The notes under the pieces: generated by a model
The model's database searches: none
Told to the model about the DNA's origin: nothing
The model's input: only the letters and a program-made list of their open reading frames with translations
Assembly: GCF_000967965.1 (NCBI RefSeq)
Contig: NZ_LACC01000012.1
Span: forward strand, 285,257 to 349,256
Direction: 5' to 3'
Length of the DNA stretch: 64,000 nt
Source of the DNA: Pseudomonas fluorescens
GTDB taxonomy: Bacteria; Pseudomonadota; Gammaproteobacteria; Pseudomonadales; Pseudomonadaceae
Position numbers and translations under genes: made by a program
Shown here: positions 9,417 to 18,153 of the stretch, piece by piece
Layout: each line of letters opens with the position of its first letter
How positions within the stretch are numbered: position 1 is the stretch's first letter

Positions 9417-10286
9417 TCAGCGACCGAGATACACCTCGATCACCCGCTCGTTGTCCTGTACCTGCTCCAGCGACCCTTCGGCCAGCACGCTGCCCTGATG
9501 CAACACCGTGACGTGGTCGGCAATCGAACCGACGAAGCCCATGTCGTGCTCCACCACCATCAGCGAGTGCTTGCCGGCCAGGCTCTTGAACAGCTCGGCG
9601 GTGAATTCGGTTTCGGCGTCGGTCATGCCCGCCACCGGCTCATCGAGCAGTAGCAATTGCGGGTCCTGCATCAGCAACATGCCGATCTCCAGGAACTGCT
9701 TCTGACCGTGGGACAGCAAACCGGCGGGGCGATTGACTGAGGAGGTCAGGCGAATGGTCTCCAGCACTTGGGCGATGCGGTCTTTCTGTTCGCCGTTCAG
9801 GCGAGCCCGCAGGCTGGCCCACACTGACTTGTCGGTTTTCTGCGCCAGTTCCAGGTTCTCGAACACGCTCAAGGCTTCGAACACCGTGGGTTTCTGGAAC
9901 TTGCGACCGATGCCGGCCTGGGCGATCTGCACTTCGCTCATTTGCGTCAGGTCCAGGGTTTCGCCGAACCAGGCCTTGCCGTGGCTGGGGCGGGTCTTGC
10001 CGGTGATCACGTCCATCAGCGTGGTCTTGCCTGCGCCGTTGGGGCCGATGATGCAACGCAACTCACCGACGCCGATGTACAGGTTCAGATTGTTCAGGGC
10101 GCGGAAGCCGTCGAAGCTGACACTGATATCTTCCAGGGTCAGGATGGTGCCGTGGCGGGTGTTCAGGCCTGGACCGACGCGTTGGCCAAGGCCGATGGCA
10201 TCGCGGCTGCTGCCGGCGTCCTTGTTGGGCTCCACAGGAAAAAAAGCTGGTTCGAGCATGAATTCAGCCGTCGCAGTGACTCTCAT
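9417..10286 (-). CDS. urtD: Urea ABC transporter ATP-binding subunit UrtD
   Basis: 289-residue ATPase of the LivG type. Walker A GPNGAGKTT is at 81-89, the signature region is LLSHGQKQFLEIGMLL (SHGQ in place of SGGQ, usual for this subfamily), and Walker B is LLLLDEPVAGMT. The first ~45 residues precede the ABC fold and are an extension common in UrtD. The start overlaps the urtC stop by 4 nt. It works with UrtE on the inner face of the membrane. Confidence 0.96.
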   Translation of the reverse strand: MRVTATAEFMLEPAFFPVEPNKDAGSSRDAIGLGQRVGPGLNTRHGTILTLEDISVSFDGFRALNNLNLYIGVGELRCIIGPNGAGKTTLMDVITGKTRPSHGKAWFGETLDLTQMSEVQIAQAGIGRKFQKPTVFEALSVFENLELAQKTDKSVWASLRARLNGEQKDRIAQVLETIRLTSSVNRPAGLLSHGQKQFLEIGMLLMQDPQLLLLDEPVAGMTDAETEFTAELFKSLAGKHSLMVVEHDMGFVGSIADHVTVLHQGSVLAEGSLEQVQDNERVIEVYLGR

Positions 10287-11362
10287 AGTTCACCTCTTTT
10301 CTTCAGTAGGCCGATCACGCCTTTGGGCAGGTACAGGGTCACGACGATGAATAGCGCGCCGAGGAAGAACAGCCAGTACTCGGGAAACGCCACGGTGAAC
10401 CAGCTCTTCATGCCGTTGACCACGCCGGCGCCGAGCAACGGACCGATCAAGGTGCCACGCCCACCCAGTGCCACCCAGACTGCCGCTTCGATGGAGTTGG
10501 TCGGCGACATTTCACTCGGGTTGATGATCCCCACTTGCGGCACGTACAACGCACCGGCCAAGCCGCACAACACCGCACTCAATACCCACACGAACAACTT
10601 GAAACCACGCGGATCGTAGCCGCAGAACATCAGGCGGTTTTCCGCATCGCGCAGGGCAGTCAGCACCCGTCCGAACTTGCTTTGCGCCAGGCGCCAGCCG
10701 ATGTACAGGCTCGCCACCAGCAACAGCACCGTGGCGAAAAACAGCACGGCGCGGGTGCCGGGTTCAGTGATGCCAAAGCCAAGAATGGTGCGGAAGTTGG
10801 TGAAGCCGTTGTTGCCGCCGAAGCCGGTTTCGTTGCGGAAAAACAGCAGCATCCCGGCGAAGGTCAGGGCCTGGGTCATGATCGAGAAGTACACGCCCTT
10901 GATCCGCGAACGGAAGGCGAAGAAACCGAACACCAAGGCCAGCAACCCCGGCGCCAAAACCACCAGGCACAGGGTCCAGAGGAAGCTGCTGGTGCCGGTC
11001 CAGAACCACGGCATTTCGGTCCACGACAGGAAGGTCATGAACGCCGGCAAGCCATCGCCCGAGGCCTGGCGCATCAGGTACATGCCCATGGCATAGCCGC
11101 CGAGGGCGAAGAATAGGCCGTGCCCCAAGGACAGCAGCCCGGCGTAACCCCAGACCAGATCCAGTGCCAGGGCGACGATGGCGTAGCAAAGAATCTTGCC
11201 CACCAGCGTCAACGTATAGGCTGAAATATGCAGCGTGCTGTCCACCGGTAACAATGACAGCAGCGGTAGCGCCAACAGCAGAACGAGGATCATTGCACCG
11301 ACAGCAATCGAGACTTTAGGGCCGGCTTTTTGGGTCGCGGTAACGAGCAGGGGCTGGTTCAT
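10283..11362 (-). CDS. urtC: Urea ABC transporter permease UrtC
   Basis: 359-residue inner-membrane permease of the LivM/branched-chain family with about 9-10 hydrophobic segments. The family segment WGYAGLLSLGHGLFFALGGYAMGMYL lies near residues 69-94. It pairs with UrtB to form the channel. The start overlaps the urtB stop by one base and the stop overlaps urtD by four, so the operon is tightly coupled. Confidence 0.96.
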   Translation of the reverse strand: MNQPLLVTATQKAGPKVSIAVGAMILVLLLALPLLSLLPVDSTLHISAYTLTLVGKILCYAIVALALDLVWGYAGLLSLGHGLFFALGGYAMGMYLMRQASGDGLPAFMTFLSWTEMPWFWTGTSSFLWTLCLVVLAPGLLALVFGFFAFRSRIKGVYFSIMTQALTFAGMLLFFRNETGFGGNNGFTNFRTILGFGITEPGTRAVLFFATVLLLVASLYIGWRLAQSKFGRVLTALRDAENRLMFCGYDPRGFKLFVWVLSAVLCGLAGALYVPQVGIINPSEMSPTNSIEAAVWVALGGRGTLIGPLLGAGVVNGMKSWFTVAFPEYWLFFLGALFIVVTLYLPKGVIGLLKKRGEL

Positions 11363-12864
11363 CAGTCGATCACCCGTCCTTTGAGTGCGAAGAGACCTTG
11401 CGGACGTTTCTGGATGAACAGAATGATCAGCGCGAGGATGAGGATCTTGCCGAGCACGGCACCGATCTGCGGTTCGAGAATCTTGTTGGCGATCCCCAGG
11501 CCGAACGCTGCCAGCACGCTACCGGCCAACTGACCGACACCGCCGAGCACCACCACCAGGAACGAGTCGATGATGTAGCTTTGGCCGAGGTCCGGGCCGA
11601 CGTTGCCGATCTGGCTCAGGGCCACGCCACCGAGGCCGGCGATGCCCGAGCCGAGGCCGAAGGCGAGCATGTCCACGCGCCCGGTGGGTACGCCGCAGCA
11701 GGCGGCCATGTTGCGGTTCTGGGTGACGGCACGAACGTTCAGGCCGAGGCGAGTCTTGTTCAGCAGCAGCCAGGTCAGCACCACCACAAACAGCGCAAAG
11801 GCAATGATGACGATGCGGTTGTACGGCAGCACCAGGTTCGGCAGCACTTGAATGCCGCCCGACAGCCACGCCGGGTTGGCCACTTCGACGTTCTGCGCGC
11901 CGAACACCAGGCGAACCAGTTGAATCAGCATCAGGCTGATGCCCCAGGTGGCGAGCAGGGTTTCCAGCGGACGGCCGTAGAGGTGGCGAATCACCGTGCG
12001 CTCCAGCGCCATGCCGATGGCTGCTGTGACGAAAAACGCCACCGGCAGCGCGATCAGCGGATAGAACTCGATGGCCTGCGGTGCGAAGCGCTGGAACATC
12101 AGTTGCACCACATAGGTCGAGTAGGCGCCGAGCATCAGCATCTCGCCGTGGGCCATGTTGATCACGCCGAGCAGGCCGAAGGTGATCGCAAGACCCAGGG
12201 CGGCGAGCAGCAGTATCGAGCCCAGCGACATACCGCTGAATGCCTGGCCGAGCATCTCGCCAACCAGCAGTTTGCGTTTGACTTGAGCGAGGCTGGTTTC
12301 GGCCGCCGTGCGCACATTGGCATCGGCCTCAACGCTAGGTTCGAGCAAGCCTTCGAGGCGTGTGCGGGCTAGCGGATCACCGGTTTCGCCGAGCAAGCGC
12401 ACAGCGGCCAGCCGTACAGCCGGGTCGGCATCCACCAATTGCAGGTTGGCCAGGGCGAGGCTCAGTGCGGCATGAACGCTCTCGTCCTTCTCGCCCGCCA
12501 GTTGTTGGTCGAGGAATTTCAACTGCGCCGGCTTGGCGCTTTTCTGTAGTTGCTGCGCGGCGGTCAGACGGAGTTTGGCATCGGTGGCGAGCAACTGGTG
12601 ACTGGCCATGGCCGTGTCGATCAGACCCCGCAGGCGGTTGTTCAGACGCAAGGATTTCGGCTGGCCGTCGACGCTCAACTCGCCTTGTTGCAGGGCGTTG
12701 ATCAGTTCGATACGGGCCGGATCGGGTTGCGCGGCCCAAGCTTCCAACAGCCTGGCTTGCTGCACGGGATTGGCGGCGACGAAGTCTTCGGCGTCACCGG
12801 CGTGAGTGGCCATCGGCAGTAAAAATGCGATGGCCAAGATGAGACGATAAAGGGCGGTGGGCAT
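11362..12864 (-). CDS. urtB: Urea ABC transporter permease UrtB
   Basis: 500 residues: signal peptide (1-~22, ending THAGDA), a ~170-residue alpha-helical, repeat-like periplasmic N-terminal part, then a LivH-type permease domain from ~residue 205 with the segment GVINMAHGEMLMLGAYSTY. The N-terminal extension is characteristic of UrtB. The start MPTALYRL is chosen over MSASRRLS 24 nt upstream: AAGGCG precedes the former, while the latter lies next to a REPIN arm without a ribosome site. Confidence 0.95.
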   Translation of the reverse strand: MPTALYRLILAIAFLLPMATHAGDAEDFVAANPVQQARLLEAWAAQPDPARIELINALQQGELSVDGQPKSLRLNNRLRGLIDTAMASHQLLATDAKLRLTAAQQLQKSAKPAQLKFLDQQLAGEKDESVHAALSLALANLQLVDADPAVRLAAVRLLGETGDPLARTRLEGLLEPSVEADANVRTAAETSLAQVKRKLLVGEMLGQAFSGMSLGSILLLAALGLAITFGLLGVINMAHGEMLMLGAYSTYVVQLMFQRFAPQAIEFYPLIALPVAFFVTAAIGMALERTVIRHLYGRPLETLLATWGISLMLIQLVRLVFGAQNVEVANPAWLSGGIQVLPNLVLPYNRIVIIAFALFVVVLTWLLLNKTRLGLNVRAVTQNRNMAACCGVPTGRVDMLAFGLGSGIAGLGGVALSQIGNVGPDLGQSYIIDSFLVVVLGGVGQLAGSVLAAFGLGIANKILEPQIGAVLGKILILALIILFIQKRPQGLFALKGRVID

Positions 12865-12889
12865 AGATAGTCGCCTTGAAGCGGACATT

Positions 12890-12976
12890 GTAGGAGCGAG
12901 CCTGCTCGCGATAGCGGTTGTTCAGTCACAGAAGTGTTGAACGTGCCGCCGTCATCGCGAGCAGGCTCGCTCCTAC
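12890..12976. repeat. REPIN (two inverted REP elements) between urtA and urtB
   Basis: Perfect 23-base arms, GTAGGAGCGAGCCTGCTCGC plus GAT at 12890-12912 and their reverse complement at 12954-12976, flank a 41-nt spacer. This is the classic Pseudomonas REP pair mobilised in trans by a REP-associated tyrosine transposase. Confidence 0.9.
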
Positions 12977-13022
12977 AGGGATTTGTGTCGGGCCCGAATG
13001 CTTGGGCCCGACATCCAATGGC

Positions 13023-14288
13023 TCAGTTGCTCTTCACCGCATACTCCGGTTTCTTGTCGTTGCCCGGGATGAACGGGCTCCACGGCTGGGCGCGGATCGG
13101 CCCTTCGGTCTGCCACACCACGTTGAACTGACCGTCGGCCTGGATCTCGCCGATCATCACCGGCTTGTGCAGGTGGTGATTGGTCTTGTCCATGGTCAGG
13201 ATGTAGCCGGACGGCGCGGCAAAGGTCTGGCCGGCCAGGGCTTCGCGGACTTTGTCGACGTCGGTGGATTTGGCTTTTTCTGCCGCTTGCGCCCACATGT
13301 GGATACCGACGTAAGTGGCTTCCATCGGATCGTTGGTCACCGCTTTGTCGGCGCCCGGCAGGTTGTGTTTCTTGGCGTAGGCTTTCCAGTCATCGACGAA
13401 CTTCTTGTTCACCGGATTCTCGACCGACTCGAAGTAGTTCCACGCCGCCAGGTTGCCCACCAGTGGCTTGGTGTCGATGCCGCGCAGTTCTTCTTCGCCG
13501 ACCGAGAACGCCACGACCGGAACGTCGGTGGCTTTCAGGCCCTGGTTGGCCAGTTCTTTATAGAACGGCACGTTGGAGTCGCCGTTGACGGTGGAGATAA
13601 CCGCCGTCTTGCCACCGGCCGAGAACTTCTTGATGTTGGCGACGATGGTCTGGTAGTCGCTGTGGCCGAACGGGGCGTAGACCTCTTCGATGTCCTTGTC
13701 GGCCACGCCTTTGGAGTGCAGGAACGAACGCAGGATCTTGTTGGTGGTGCGTGGGTAGACGTAGTCGGTGCCGAGCAGGAAGTAGCGCTTGGCGCTGCCG
13801 CCTTCTTCGCTCATCAGGTATTCAACGGCAGGGATCGCCTGCTGGTTCGGCGCTGCGCCGGTGTAGAAGACGTTTGGCGACATCTCTTCGCCTTCGTATT
13901 GCACCGGGTAGAACAGCAGGCCGTTGAGTTCTTCGAACACCGGCAGTACCGATTTGCGCGACACGGAAGTCCAGCAACCGAACACCACGGCGACCTTGTC
14001 CTGGGTCAGCAATTGACGGCCCTTCTCGGCGAACAGCGGCCAGTTCGATGCAGGGTCGACCACCACTGGCTCCAGCATCTTGCCGTTCACGCCACCCTTG
14101 GCGTTGATCTCATCGATGGTCATCAGCGCCATGTCTTTGAGCGACGTCTCGGAGATCGCCATGGTTCCGGACAACGAATGCAGAATACCGACCTTGATGG
14201 TCTCGGCGGCCTGGACAGTCCAGGTCATGCCCATCGCGGCAATGGATGCCGAGAGTGTGAAAGCCTTGATCAAACTGCGACGCTTCAT
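13023..14288 (-). CDS. urtA: Urea ABC transporter substrate-binding protein UrtA
   Basis: 421-residue periplasmic urea receptor. The export signal (1-~27) contains KRRSLIKAF, a possible twin-arginine motif, and ends near VQAAET. The mature part is of the amide/branched-chain binding family (KVGILHSLSGTMAISETSLKDM near its N-terminus; segment EYLMSEEGGSAKRYFLLGTDYVYPR). It is the first gene of urtABCDE, with a predicted sigma-54 promoter 67 nt upstream and a REPIN between it and urtB. It is probably the most highly expressed subunit, as is usual for binding proteins. Confidence 0.96.
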   Translation of the reverse strand: MKRRSLIKAFTLSASIAAMGMTWTVQAAETIKVGILHSLSGTMAISETSLKDMALMTIDEINAKGGVNGKMLEPVVVDPASNWPLFAEKGRQLLTQDKVAVVFGCWTSVSRKSVLPVFEELNGLLFYPVQYEGEEMSPNVFYTGAAPNQQAIPAVEYLMSEEGGSAKRYFLLGTDYVYPRTTNKILRSFLHSKGVADKDIEEVYAPFGHSDYQTIVANIKKFSAGGKTAVISTVNGDSNVPFYKELANQGLKATDVPVVAFSVGEEELRGIDTKPLVGNLAAWNYFESVENPVNKKFVDDWKAYAKKHNLPGADKAVTNDPMEATYVGIHMWAQAAEKAKSTDVDKVREALAGQTFAAPSGYILTMDKTNHHLHKPVMIGEIQADGQFNVVWQTEGPIRAQPWSPFIPGNDKKPEYAVKSN

Positions 14289-14354
14289 TGTGCGATCTCC
14301 ATGAACTTATGAGTTTTCTTGGTTGGCAGATGCGGACTACTGAAGGTGTGTTTT

Positions 14355-14368
14355 GCAAGGGCTGTGCC
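14355..14368 (-). promoter_or_regulatory. Sigma-54 (-24/-12) promoter of urtABCDE
   Basis: The minus strand reads GGCACAGCCCTTGC, with the exact 10-nt GG-GC spacing of the RpoN consensus. It lies 67 nt before the urtA ATG. Its sequence is almost identical to the ureD element, indicating joint control. Confidence 0.82.
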
Positions 14369-14423
14369 CGGTCGGCAAAAGGCAGGGAAATGTCGTTTTA
14401 GAGCGGTTGAACGGTTTGATGGC

Positions 14424-14480
14424 GCACCATGAAGGATCGCGTCTGGCGCGTTGGTGCGAAGAGTTGCGCCAGATTGGGGC
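14424..14480. promoter_or_regulatory. Candidate NtrC sites upstream of urtA
   Basis: GCACC-ATGAA-GGATC (14424-14438) and GCGCC-AGATT-GGGGC (14466-14480) each match 8 of 10 fixed NtrC positions. Their centres are 42 bp apart, about four helical turns. Weaker than the ureD pair. Confidence 0.35.
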
Positions 14481-14497
14481 GGGTAGCATCGATCAAT

Positions 14498-14588
14498 TGT
14501 GGGAGCGAGCCTGCTCTCGATAGCGCTGGGTCAGTCAACATTGGCATTACCTGAAATACCGCAATCGCGAGCAGGCTCGCTGCCACAG
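14498..14588. repeat. REPIN upstream of the urt promoter
   Basis: Arms TGTGGGAGCGAGCCTGCTCT plus CGAT (14498-14521) and ATCGCGAGCAGGCTCGCTGC plus CACA (14564-14587) are inverted copies with two mismatches. With the sigma-54 element it fills the 338-nt gene-free stretch 14289-14626; nothing else was seen there. Confidence 0.85.
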
Positions 14589-14626
14589 GATTCAACAATG
14601 GGTATCAGTTTTGTAAGCGACGAATG

Positions 14627-15049
14627 TCAGCTTTTAATGCAGGTTTCAAAACCATGTCCGCCACCTTCGTACTCCGGGCCGTAGTAGTACTTGGTAAATG
14701 AAGTCTTTCCGTCAGGGGTTGAAGCAATTTTCGCAATCCCGACGCCGTAATCCTTGAGCGACGGATCCGTATGGGCAAAGTAAATCGCCAGGGAACTCAA
14801 GTTGGCGGCAGCAAACCCGTCATACCGGGAGTTGTCGAGCAACGTCAGCGTAAAGCCGTAGGCACCGTGTTCGCCGGTACTCTGTTCGGCATTGAGCTTC
14901 ATTTCGACAACACCTTCAAAAGGACCGATATGGCTGTCCATTCCGGTGCATTGATACCGGCCGCTGTAGTCGACGCCAGTAAAGGGTGGCTGCACTGCCC
15001 ATGCGGGCGCTGAAACAAGTGCAATGGATGCGATGAACTTCTTGAACAT
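14627..15049 (-). CDS. Small exported protein of unknown function
   Basis: 140-residue protein with a signal peptide (MFKKFIASIALVSAPAWA, cleavage near residue 19). The mature part has the pattern YSGRYQCTGMDSHIGPFEG followed by beta-rich sequence. Two cysteines (in YQCTG and near the C-terminus in FETCIKS) could form a disulfide. The start at 15049 is preferred to an upstream in-frame ATG at 15160 because GAGG lies 6 nt before it and it begins the signal peptide. It stands alone. I do not recognise a function. Confidence 0.75.
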   Translation of the reverse strand: MFKKFIASIALVSAPAWAVQPPFTGVDYSGRYQCTGMDSHIGPFEGVVEMKLNAEQSTGEHGAYGFTLTLLDNSRYDGFAAANLSSLAIYFAHTDPSLKDYGVGIAKIASTPDGKTSFTKYYYGPEYEGGGHGFETCIKS

Positions 15050-15245
15050 GTTTACCTCTTCCGCTCTTGTAGGAGTTGTGGCGATTAGGTTGTAGGAATA
15101 ATCGTCATTGAAGTGCGCGAGCGTTTTATAGTTGAACTCGCGAGTGCGGAGTATGAACATGATAGTGAACTTGTTAAGCGTTAACTCAATACGAGGTTTT
15201 TCCAGGCGTAAATGCAGCTTTGAAACTTTTTAATTAAATACGGCG

Positions 15246-16256
15246 TTAACGACGTCGCATCAAGCCGATGAAGAACACCCCACCAATTGCTGCAGTGGCA
15301 ACACCGATGGGCAAGTCTTCGGGGGCGATCAGTGTCCGGGCGGCGACATCGACCCAGACGAGAAACACGCTGCCGAGCAACACGCACACCGGCAGTAATC
15401 TTCGGTGTTCAGCCCCGACCAGGCGCCGCGCAATGTGCGGCACCATCAGCCCGACAAAACCGATCGAGCCGCTGATCGACACCAGAACCCCGGTCATCAA
15501 TGACGCAATCAGAAACACCCGCAGGCGCACGGTGCGTGCATTCAGGCCCAGGGTCACCGCAGTCTGTTCGCCGGCCATCAGCGCATTCAGCGGACGCGCC
15601 ATGCCCAACAGCAACATCAGCCCGAGCAACACACTGGCTGTCGGCACCGCCAGCAGCTCCCAGCGTGCCAACCCGAGCCCGCCGAGCATCCAGAACATCA
15701 CCGCTGAACTGGCCCGATGGTCGCCCATGAACAGCAGCAAATTGGCAATCGCCATCATCACGAACGACACCGCCACGCCGCACAGCAGCAAGCGGTCACT
15801 GTCGAGGCGACCATGACGACTGGCGATCATCAGCACCACCAGCATGCTCAGCAATGCCCCGATGAATGCGGCGATCGGCAAGGTCAGCAGGCCAACGATT
15901 TCACCGACATGCAGCACCACGATCACTGCGCCAAGTGTGGCACCGGAAGTCACGCCGAGCAGGTGCGGGTCAGCCAACGGGTTGCGCGTGACCGCTTGCA
16001 GCACCGCGCCGATCAGCGCCAGGCCGGCGCCCACCAGCGCGCCGAGTAGCATGCGCGGGACGCGGATCAGCCAGACGATATGTTCCTGTCCGGGGGGCCA
16101 GTCCGACACACCGAAACCGAACAGCTTGTGCAACAGGATGCGCCACACAACATCCAGCGGCACCCGCGCCGGGCCGAAACCCAAGGACACCACGCACGAC
16201 ACCAGCAACAGGGCACCGAGGGCGATCAGCAACAGGGCGTAGCGACGGTTGATCAT
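15246..16256 (-). CDS. FecCD/BtuC-type ABC transporter permease
   Basis: 336-residue inner-membrane permease with ~9-10 hydrophobic segments. It has family segments RVPRMLLGALVGAGLALIGAVLQAVTRNPLADPHLLG (near 65-101) and SGSIGFVGLMVPHIARRLVG (near 255-274). Such permeases import iron-siderophore, heme or cobalamin complexes. The start overlaps the stop of the binding-protein gene by 4 nt. Last gene of a three-gene operon. The ligand cannot be decided from sequence; the nearby cob genes make a corrinoid possible. Confidence 0.92.
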   Translation of the reverse strand: MINRRYALLLIALGALLLVSCVVSLGFGPARVPLDVVWRILLHKLFGFGVSDWPPGQEHIVWLIRVPRMLLGALVGAGLALIGAVLQAVTRNPLADPHLLGVTSGATLGAVIVVLHVGEIVGLLTLPIAAFIGALLSMLVVLMIASRHGRLDSDRLLLCGVAVSFVMMAIANLLLFMGDHRASSAVMFWMLGGLGLARWELLAVPTASVLLGLMLLLGMARPLNALMAGEQTAVTLGLNARTVRLRVFLIASLMTGVLVSISGSIGFVGLMVPHIARRLVGAEHRRLLPVCVLLGSVFLVWVDVAARTLIAPEDLPIGVATAAIGGVFFIGLMRRR

Positions 16257-17212
16257 TCGCCGTGGAAACCCTTGGCCAGGGTGGCGACTGCCAGCACGTT
16301 ATCGATCCCCGGCGTAGCCTGCACGTAAGGGATGACGATGAAGCGCCGGTGCTTGATCGCATCCACCGATTGCAGGGCCTTGTTGCTCAGCAGGAATTGA
16401 ATCTTCTGATCGGCAGTGATTTCGCTGTAATCGACGATCACGATCACCTGCGGGTTGCGCTCAACCACGGTTTCCCAATTGACCCGGGTCCAGCTCGCGT
16501 CGACATCCTCCAGGACATTGCGCCCGCCAGCGGCGTCGATCAGCGCTTGCGGCATGCCCAGGCGGCCCGAAGTCATGGCGCGGTCTTCGCCGCTGTCGTA
16601 CAGGAAGACCCGCGGTTTTTCCGCAGGCAGGTCTTTGCGAATATTCGCGACTTGCGCCTGCATGTCGGCAATCAGGGCATTGGCGCGGTCCTGCACGTCA
16701 AAGATTCTGCCGAGGTTGCGCAGGTCGTTGTAGGTGTCTTCGAGACTGGCTGGTGGGCGTTTCATCACGAAGGCGCAGGATTCGCTCAGCTCATACACAT
16801 TGATGCCCAGTGGTTGCAGGGTTTGTGGCGTGAGGTCGCCGCCGATACGCATGCCGTAGTCCCAGCCGGCGAAGAAGAAATCGACGTTGGCATTGAGCAG
16901 GGTTTCCACCGACGGGTACTTGGCCGCCAGTTCCGGCAAGCCTTCGAGAATGCTCTGCATCTCGGGCGTCACGGCCTTCCAGCCACTGATGCCGCTGTAA
17001 CCGGCCATCTGCGGCTTGAGGCCGAGGGCGAGCATCATCTGAGTCATGTTGATGTCGTGGCTGAGGGCGTGTTTTGGTGCCTGCTTGAAGGTTACCTCGC
17101 GGTTGCAGCTTTTGATTGTCAGCGGGTAGCGGGTGGCTTCGGCCAATGCCTGGGCGCTGCCCAGCAGCATCGCGAGACAGAGACAGGAGCGCAGCAGGGA
17201 ACGCAAAGTCAT
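16253..17212 (-). CDS. Periplasmic substrate-binding protein, FecB/BtuF-like
   Basis: 319 residues with a cleavable signal peptide (1-~25, ending ALAEA) and no lipobox. The mature domain is of the class III metal/siderophore binding type: an N-terminal lobe with KHALSHDINMTQMMLALGLKP, a long linking helix near DVQDRANALIADMQAQV, and a C-terminal lobe with GRLGMPQALIDAAGGRNV. It delivers ligand to the permease encoded just downstream. Both neighbours overlap it by 4 nt. The ligand is not known. Confidence 0.9.
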   Translation of the reverse strand: MTLRSLLRSCLCLAMLLGSAQALAEATRYPLTIKSCNREVTFKQAPKHALSHDINMTQMMLALGLKPQMAGYSGISGWKAVTPEMQSILEGLPELAAKYPSVETLLNANVDFFFAGWDYGMRIGGDLTPQTLQPLGINVYELSESCAFVMKRPPASLEDTYNDLRNLGRIFDVQDRANALIADMQAQVANIRKDLPAEKPRVFLYDSGEDRAMTSGRLGMPQALIDAAGGRNVLEDVDASWTRVNWETVVERNPQVIVIVDYSEITADQKIQFLLSNKALQSVDAIKHRRFIVIPYVQATPGIDNVLAVATLAKGFHGE

Positions 17213-17997
17213 GGTTGGGTTATCCAGGTGATTCGTGGGTAGCTGTGCAGCGGATGTTTATCGATCAGCGCTTCGACGCCGAACACACTGCGCAGCAGCG
17301 CAGCCGTCAGGACTTCTTTCGGTGTGCCGCTGGCGACGATACGACCATGGTTGATCACGTACAGCCGATCACAGAAAGCCGCCGCCAGATTGAGATCATG
17401 GATGCTCGCCAGGGTGCCGATGTTCAAGCGCTTGACCAACTGCAAAAGCTCAAGCTGATAGCGCGGGTCGAGGTGGTTGGTCGGCTCGTCGAGGATCAGT
17501 AACTGTGGTTGCTGGGCCAGGGCGCGGGCGAGGATGACTCGCTGTTTTTCACCACCGGAGAGGGTGGCGAACCCGTGGTCTTCGAAGCCCTTGAGGCCGA
17601 CGGATTCCAGGGCCTGATTGATCAGGTCGCGGTCTTCAAGGGTGTCGCCATCGAACAGGCCTTTGTGCGGCGTGCGGCCCATGGCGACCACCTCGAAGAC
17701 GGTCAGGCCGAAGGCATCAGGGAATTCCTGCAACACCACGGCGATGCGTTGTGCGCACCAACGTGAGGATTGTTTCCAGACGTTCTGGTGATCGAGCCTG
17801 ACCTCGCCGCTTTCCGGTTTATTGAAGCGCCAGGCACAGCGCAACAGGCTGGTCTTGCCGCTGCCGTTGGGGCCGATCAGCCCGACGAACTCACCGGCGG
17901 CAACGTGCAGCGAGGCATCACGCAGCTGGAATTGGTGATGGCAATGGCCGTGACCCAGTGGGGACCAGGTGAGGTTTGTGAGGTTCAGCGAGGTCAT
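17209..17997 (-). CDS. ABC transporter ATP-binding protein, FecE/BtuD-like
   Basis: 262-residue ATPase: Walker A GPNGSGKTS (42-50), signature LSGGEKQRVILARAL, Walker B LLILDEPTNHLDP. It is the first gene of the importer operon (ATPase, binding protein, permease). A histidine-rich stretch near the N-terminus (GHGHCHHQ, 16-22) is unusual and could bind metal, but this is only a guess. No outer-membrane receptor is in the operon; the nearest, OprC, belongs to the copper cluster. Confidence 0.93.
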   Translation of the reverse strand: MTSLNLTNLTWSPLGHGHCHHQFQLRDASLHVAAGEFVGLIGPNGSGKTSLLRCAWRFNKPESGEVRLDHQNVWKQSSRWCAQRIAVVLQEFPDAFGLTVFEVVAMGRTPHKGLFDGDTLEDRDLINQALESVGLKGFEDHGFATLSGGEKQRVILARALAQQPQLLILDEPTNHLDPRYQLELLQLVKRLNIGTLASIHDLNLAAAFCDRLYVINHGRIVASGTPKEVLTAALLRSVFGVEALIDKHPLHSYPRITWITQP

Positions 17998-18025
17998 GCA
18001 GTGGCTCTTGAGGTGATGCCAAGGG

Positions 18026-18097
18026 CCCCATCGCGAGCAAGCTCGCTCCCACAGGTCTTACGCAATCCCTGTGGGAGCGAGCTTGCTCGCGATGGGG
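18026..18097. repeat. REPIN with perfect 30-base arms
   Basis: CCCCATCGCGAGCAAGCTCG continuing to CTCCCACAGG (18026-18055) is matched exactly by its reverse complement at 18068-18097, leaving a 12-nt spacer. Perfect identity of both arms suggests a recent insertion. It separates the importer operon from the PepSY gene. Confidence 0.92.
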
Positions 18098-18153
18098 CTG
18101 AGTTGATGCGCGGGGAGTTTACAGTGCCTTTCGCCCCGCGCATCTCGCCTGTT

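Noticed and set aside
12865..12888. Upstream ATG for urtB at 12888
   Set aside because: It abuts the REPIN and lacks a ribosome site; the next ATG begins a good signal peptide and follows AAGGCG.
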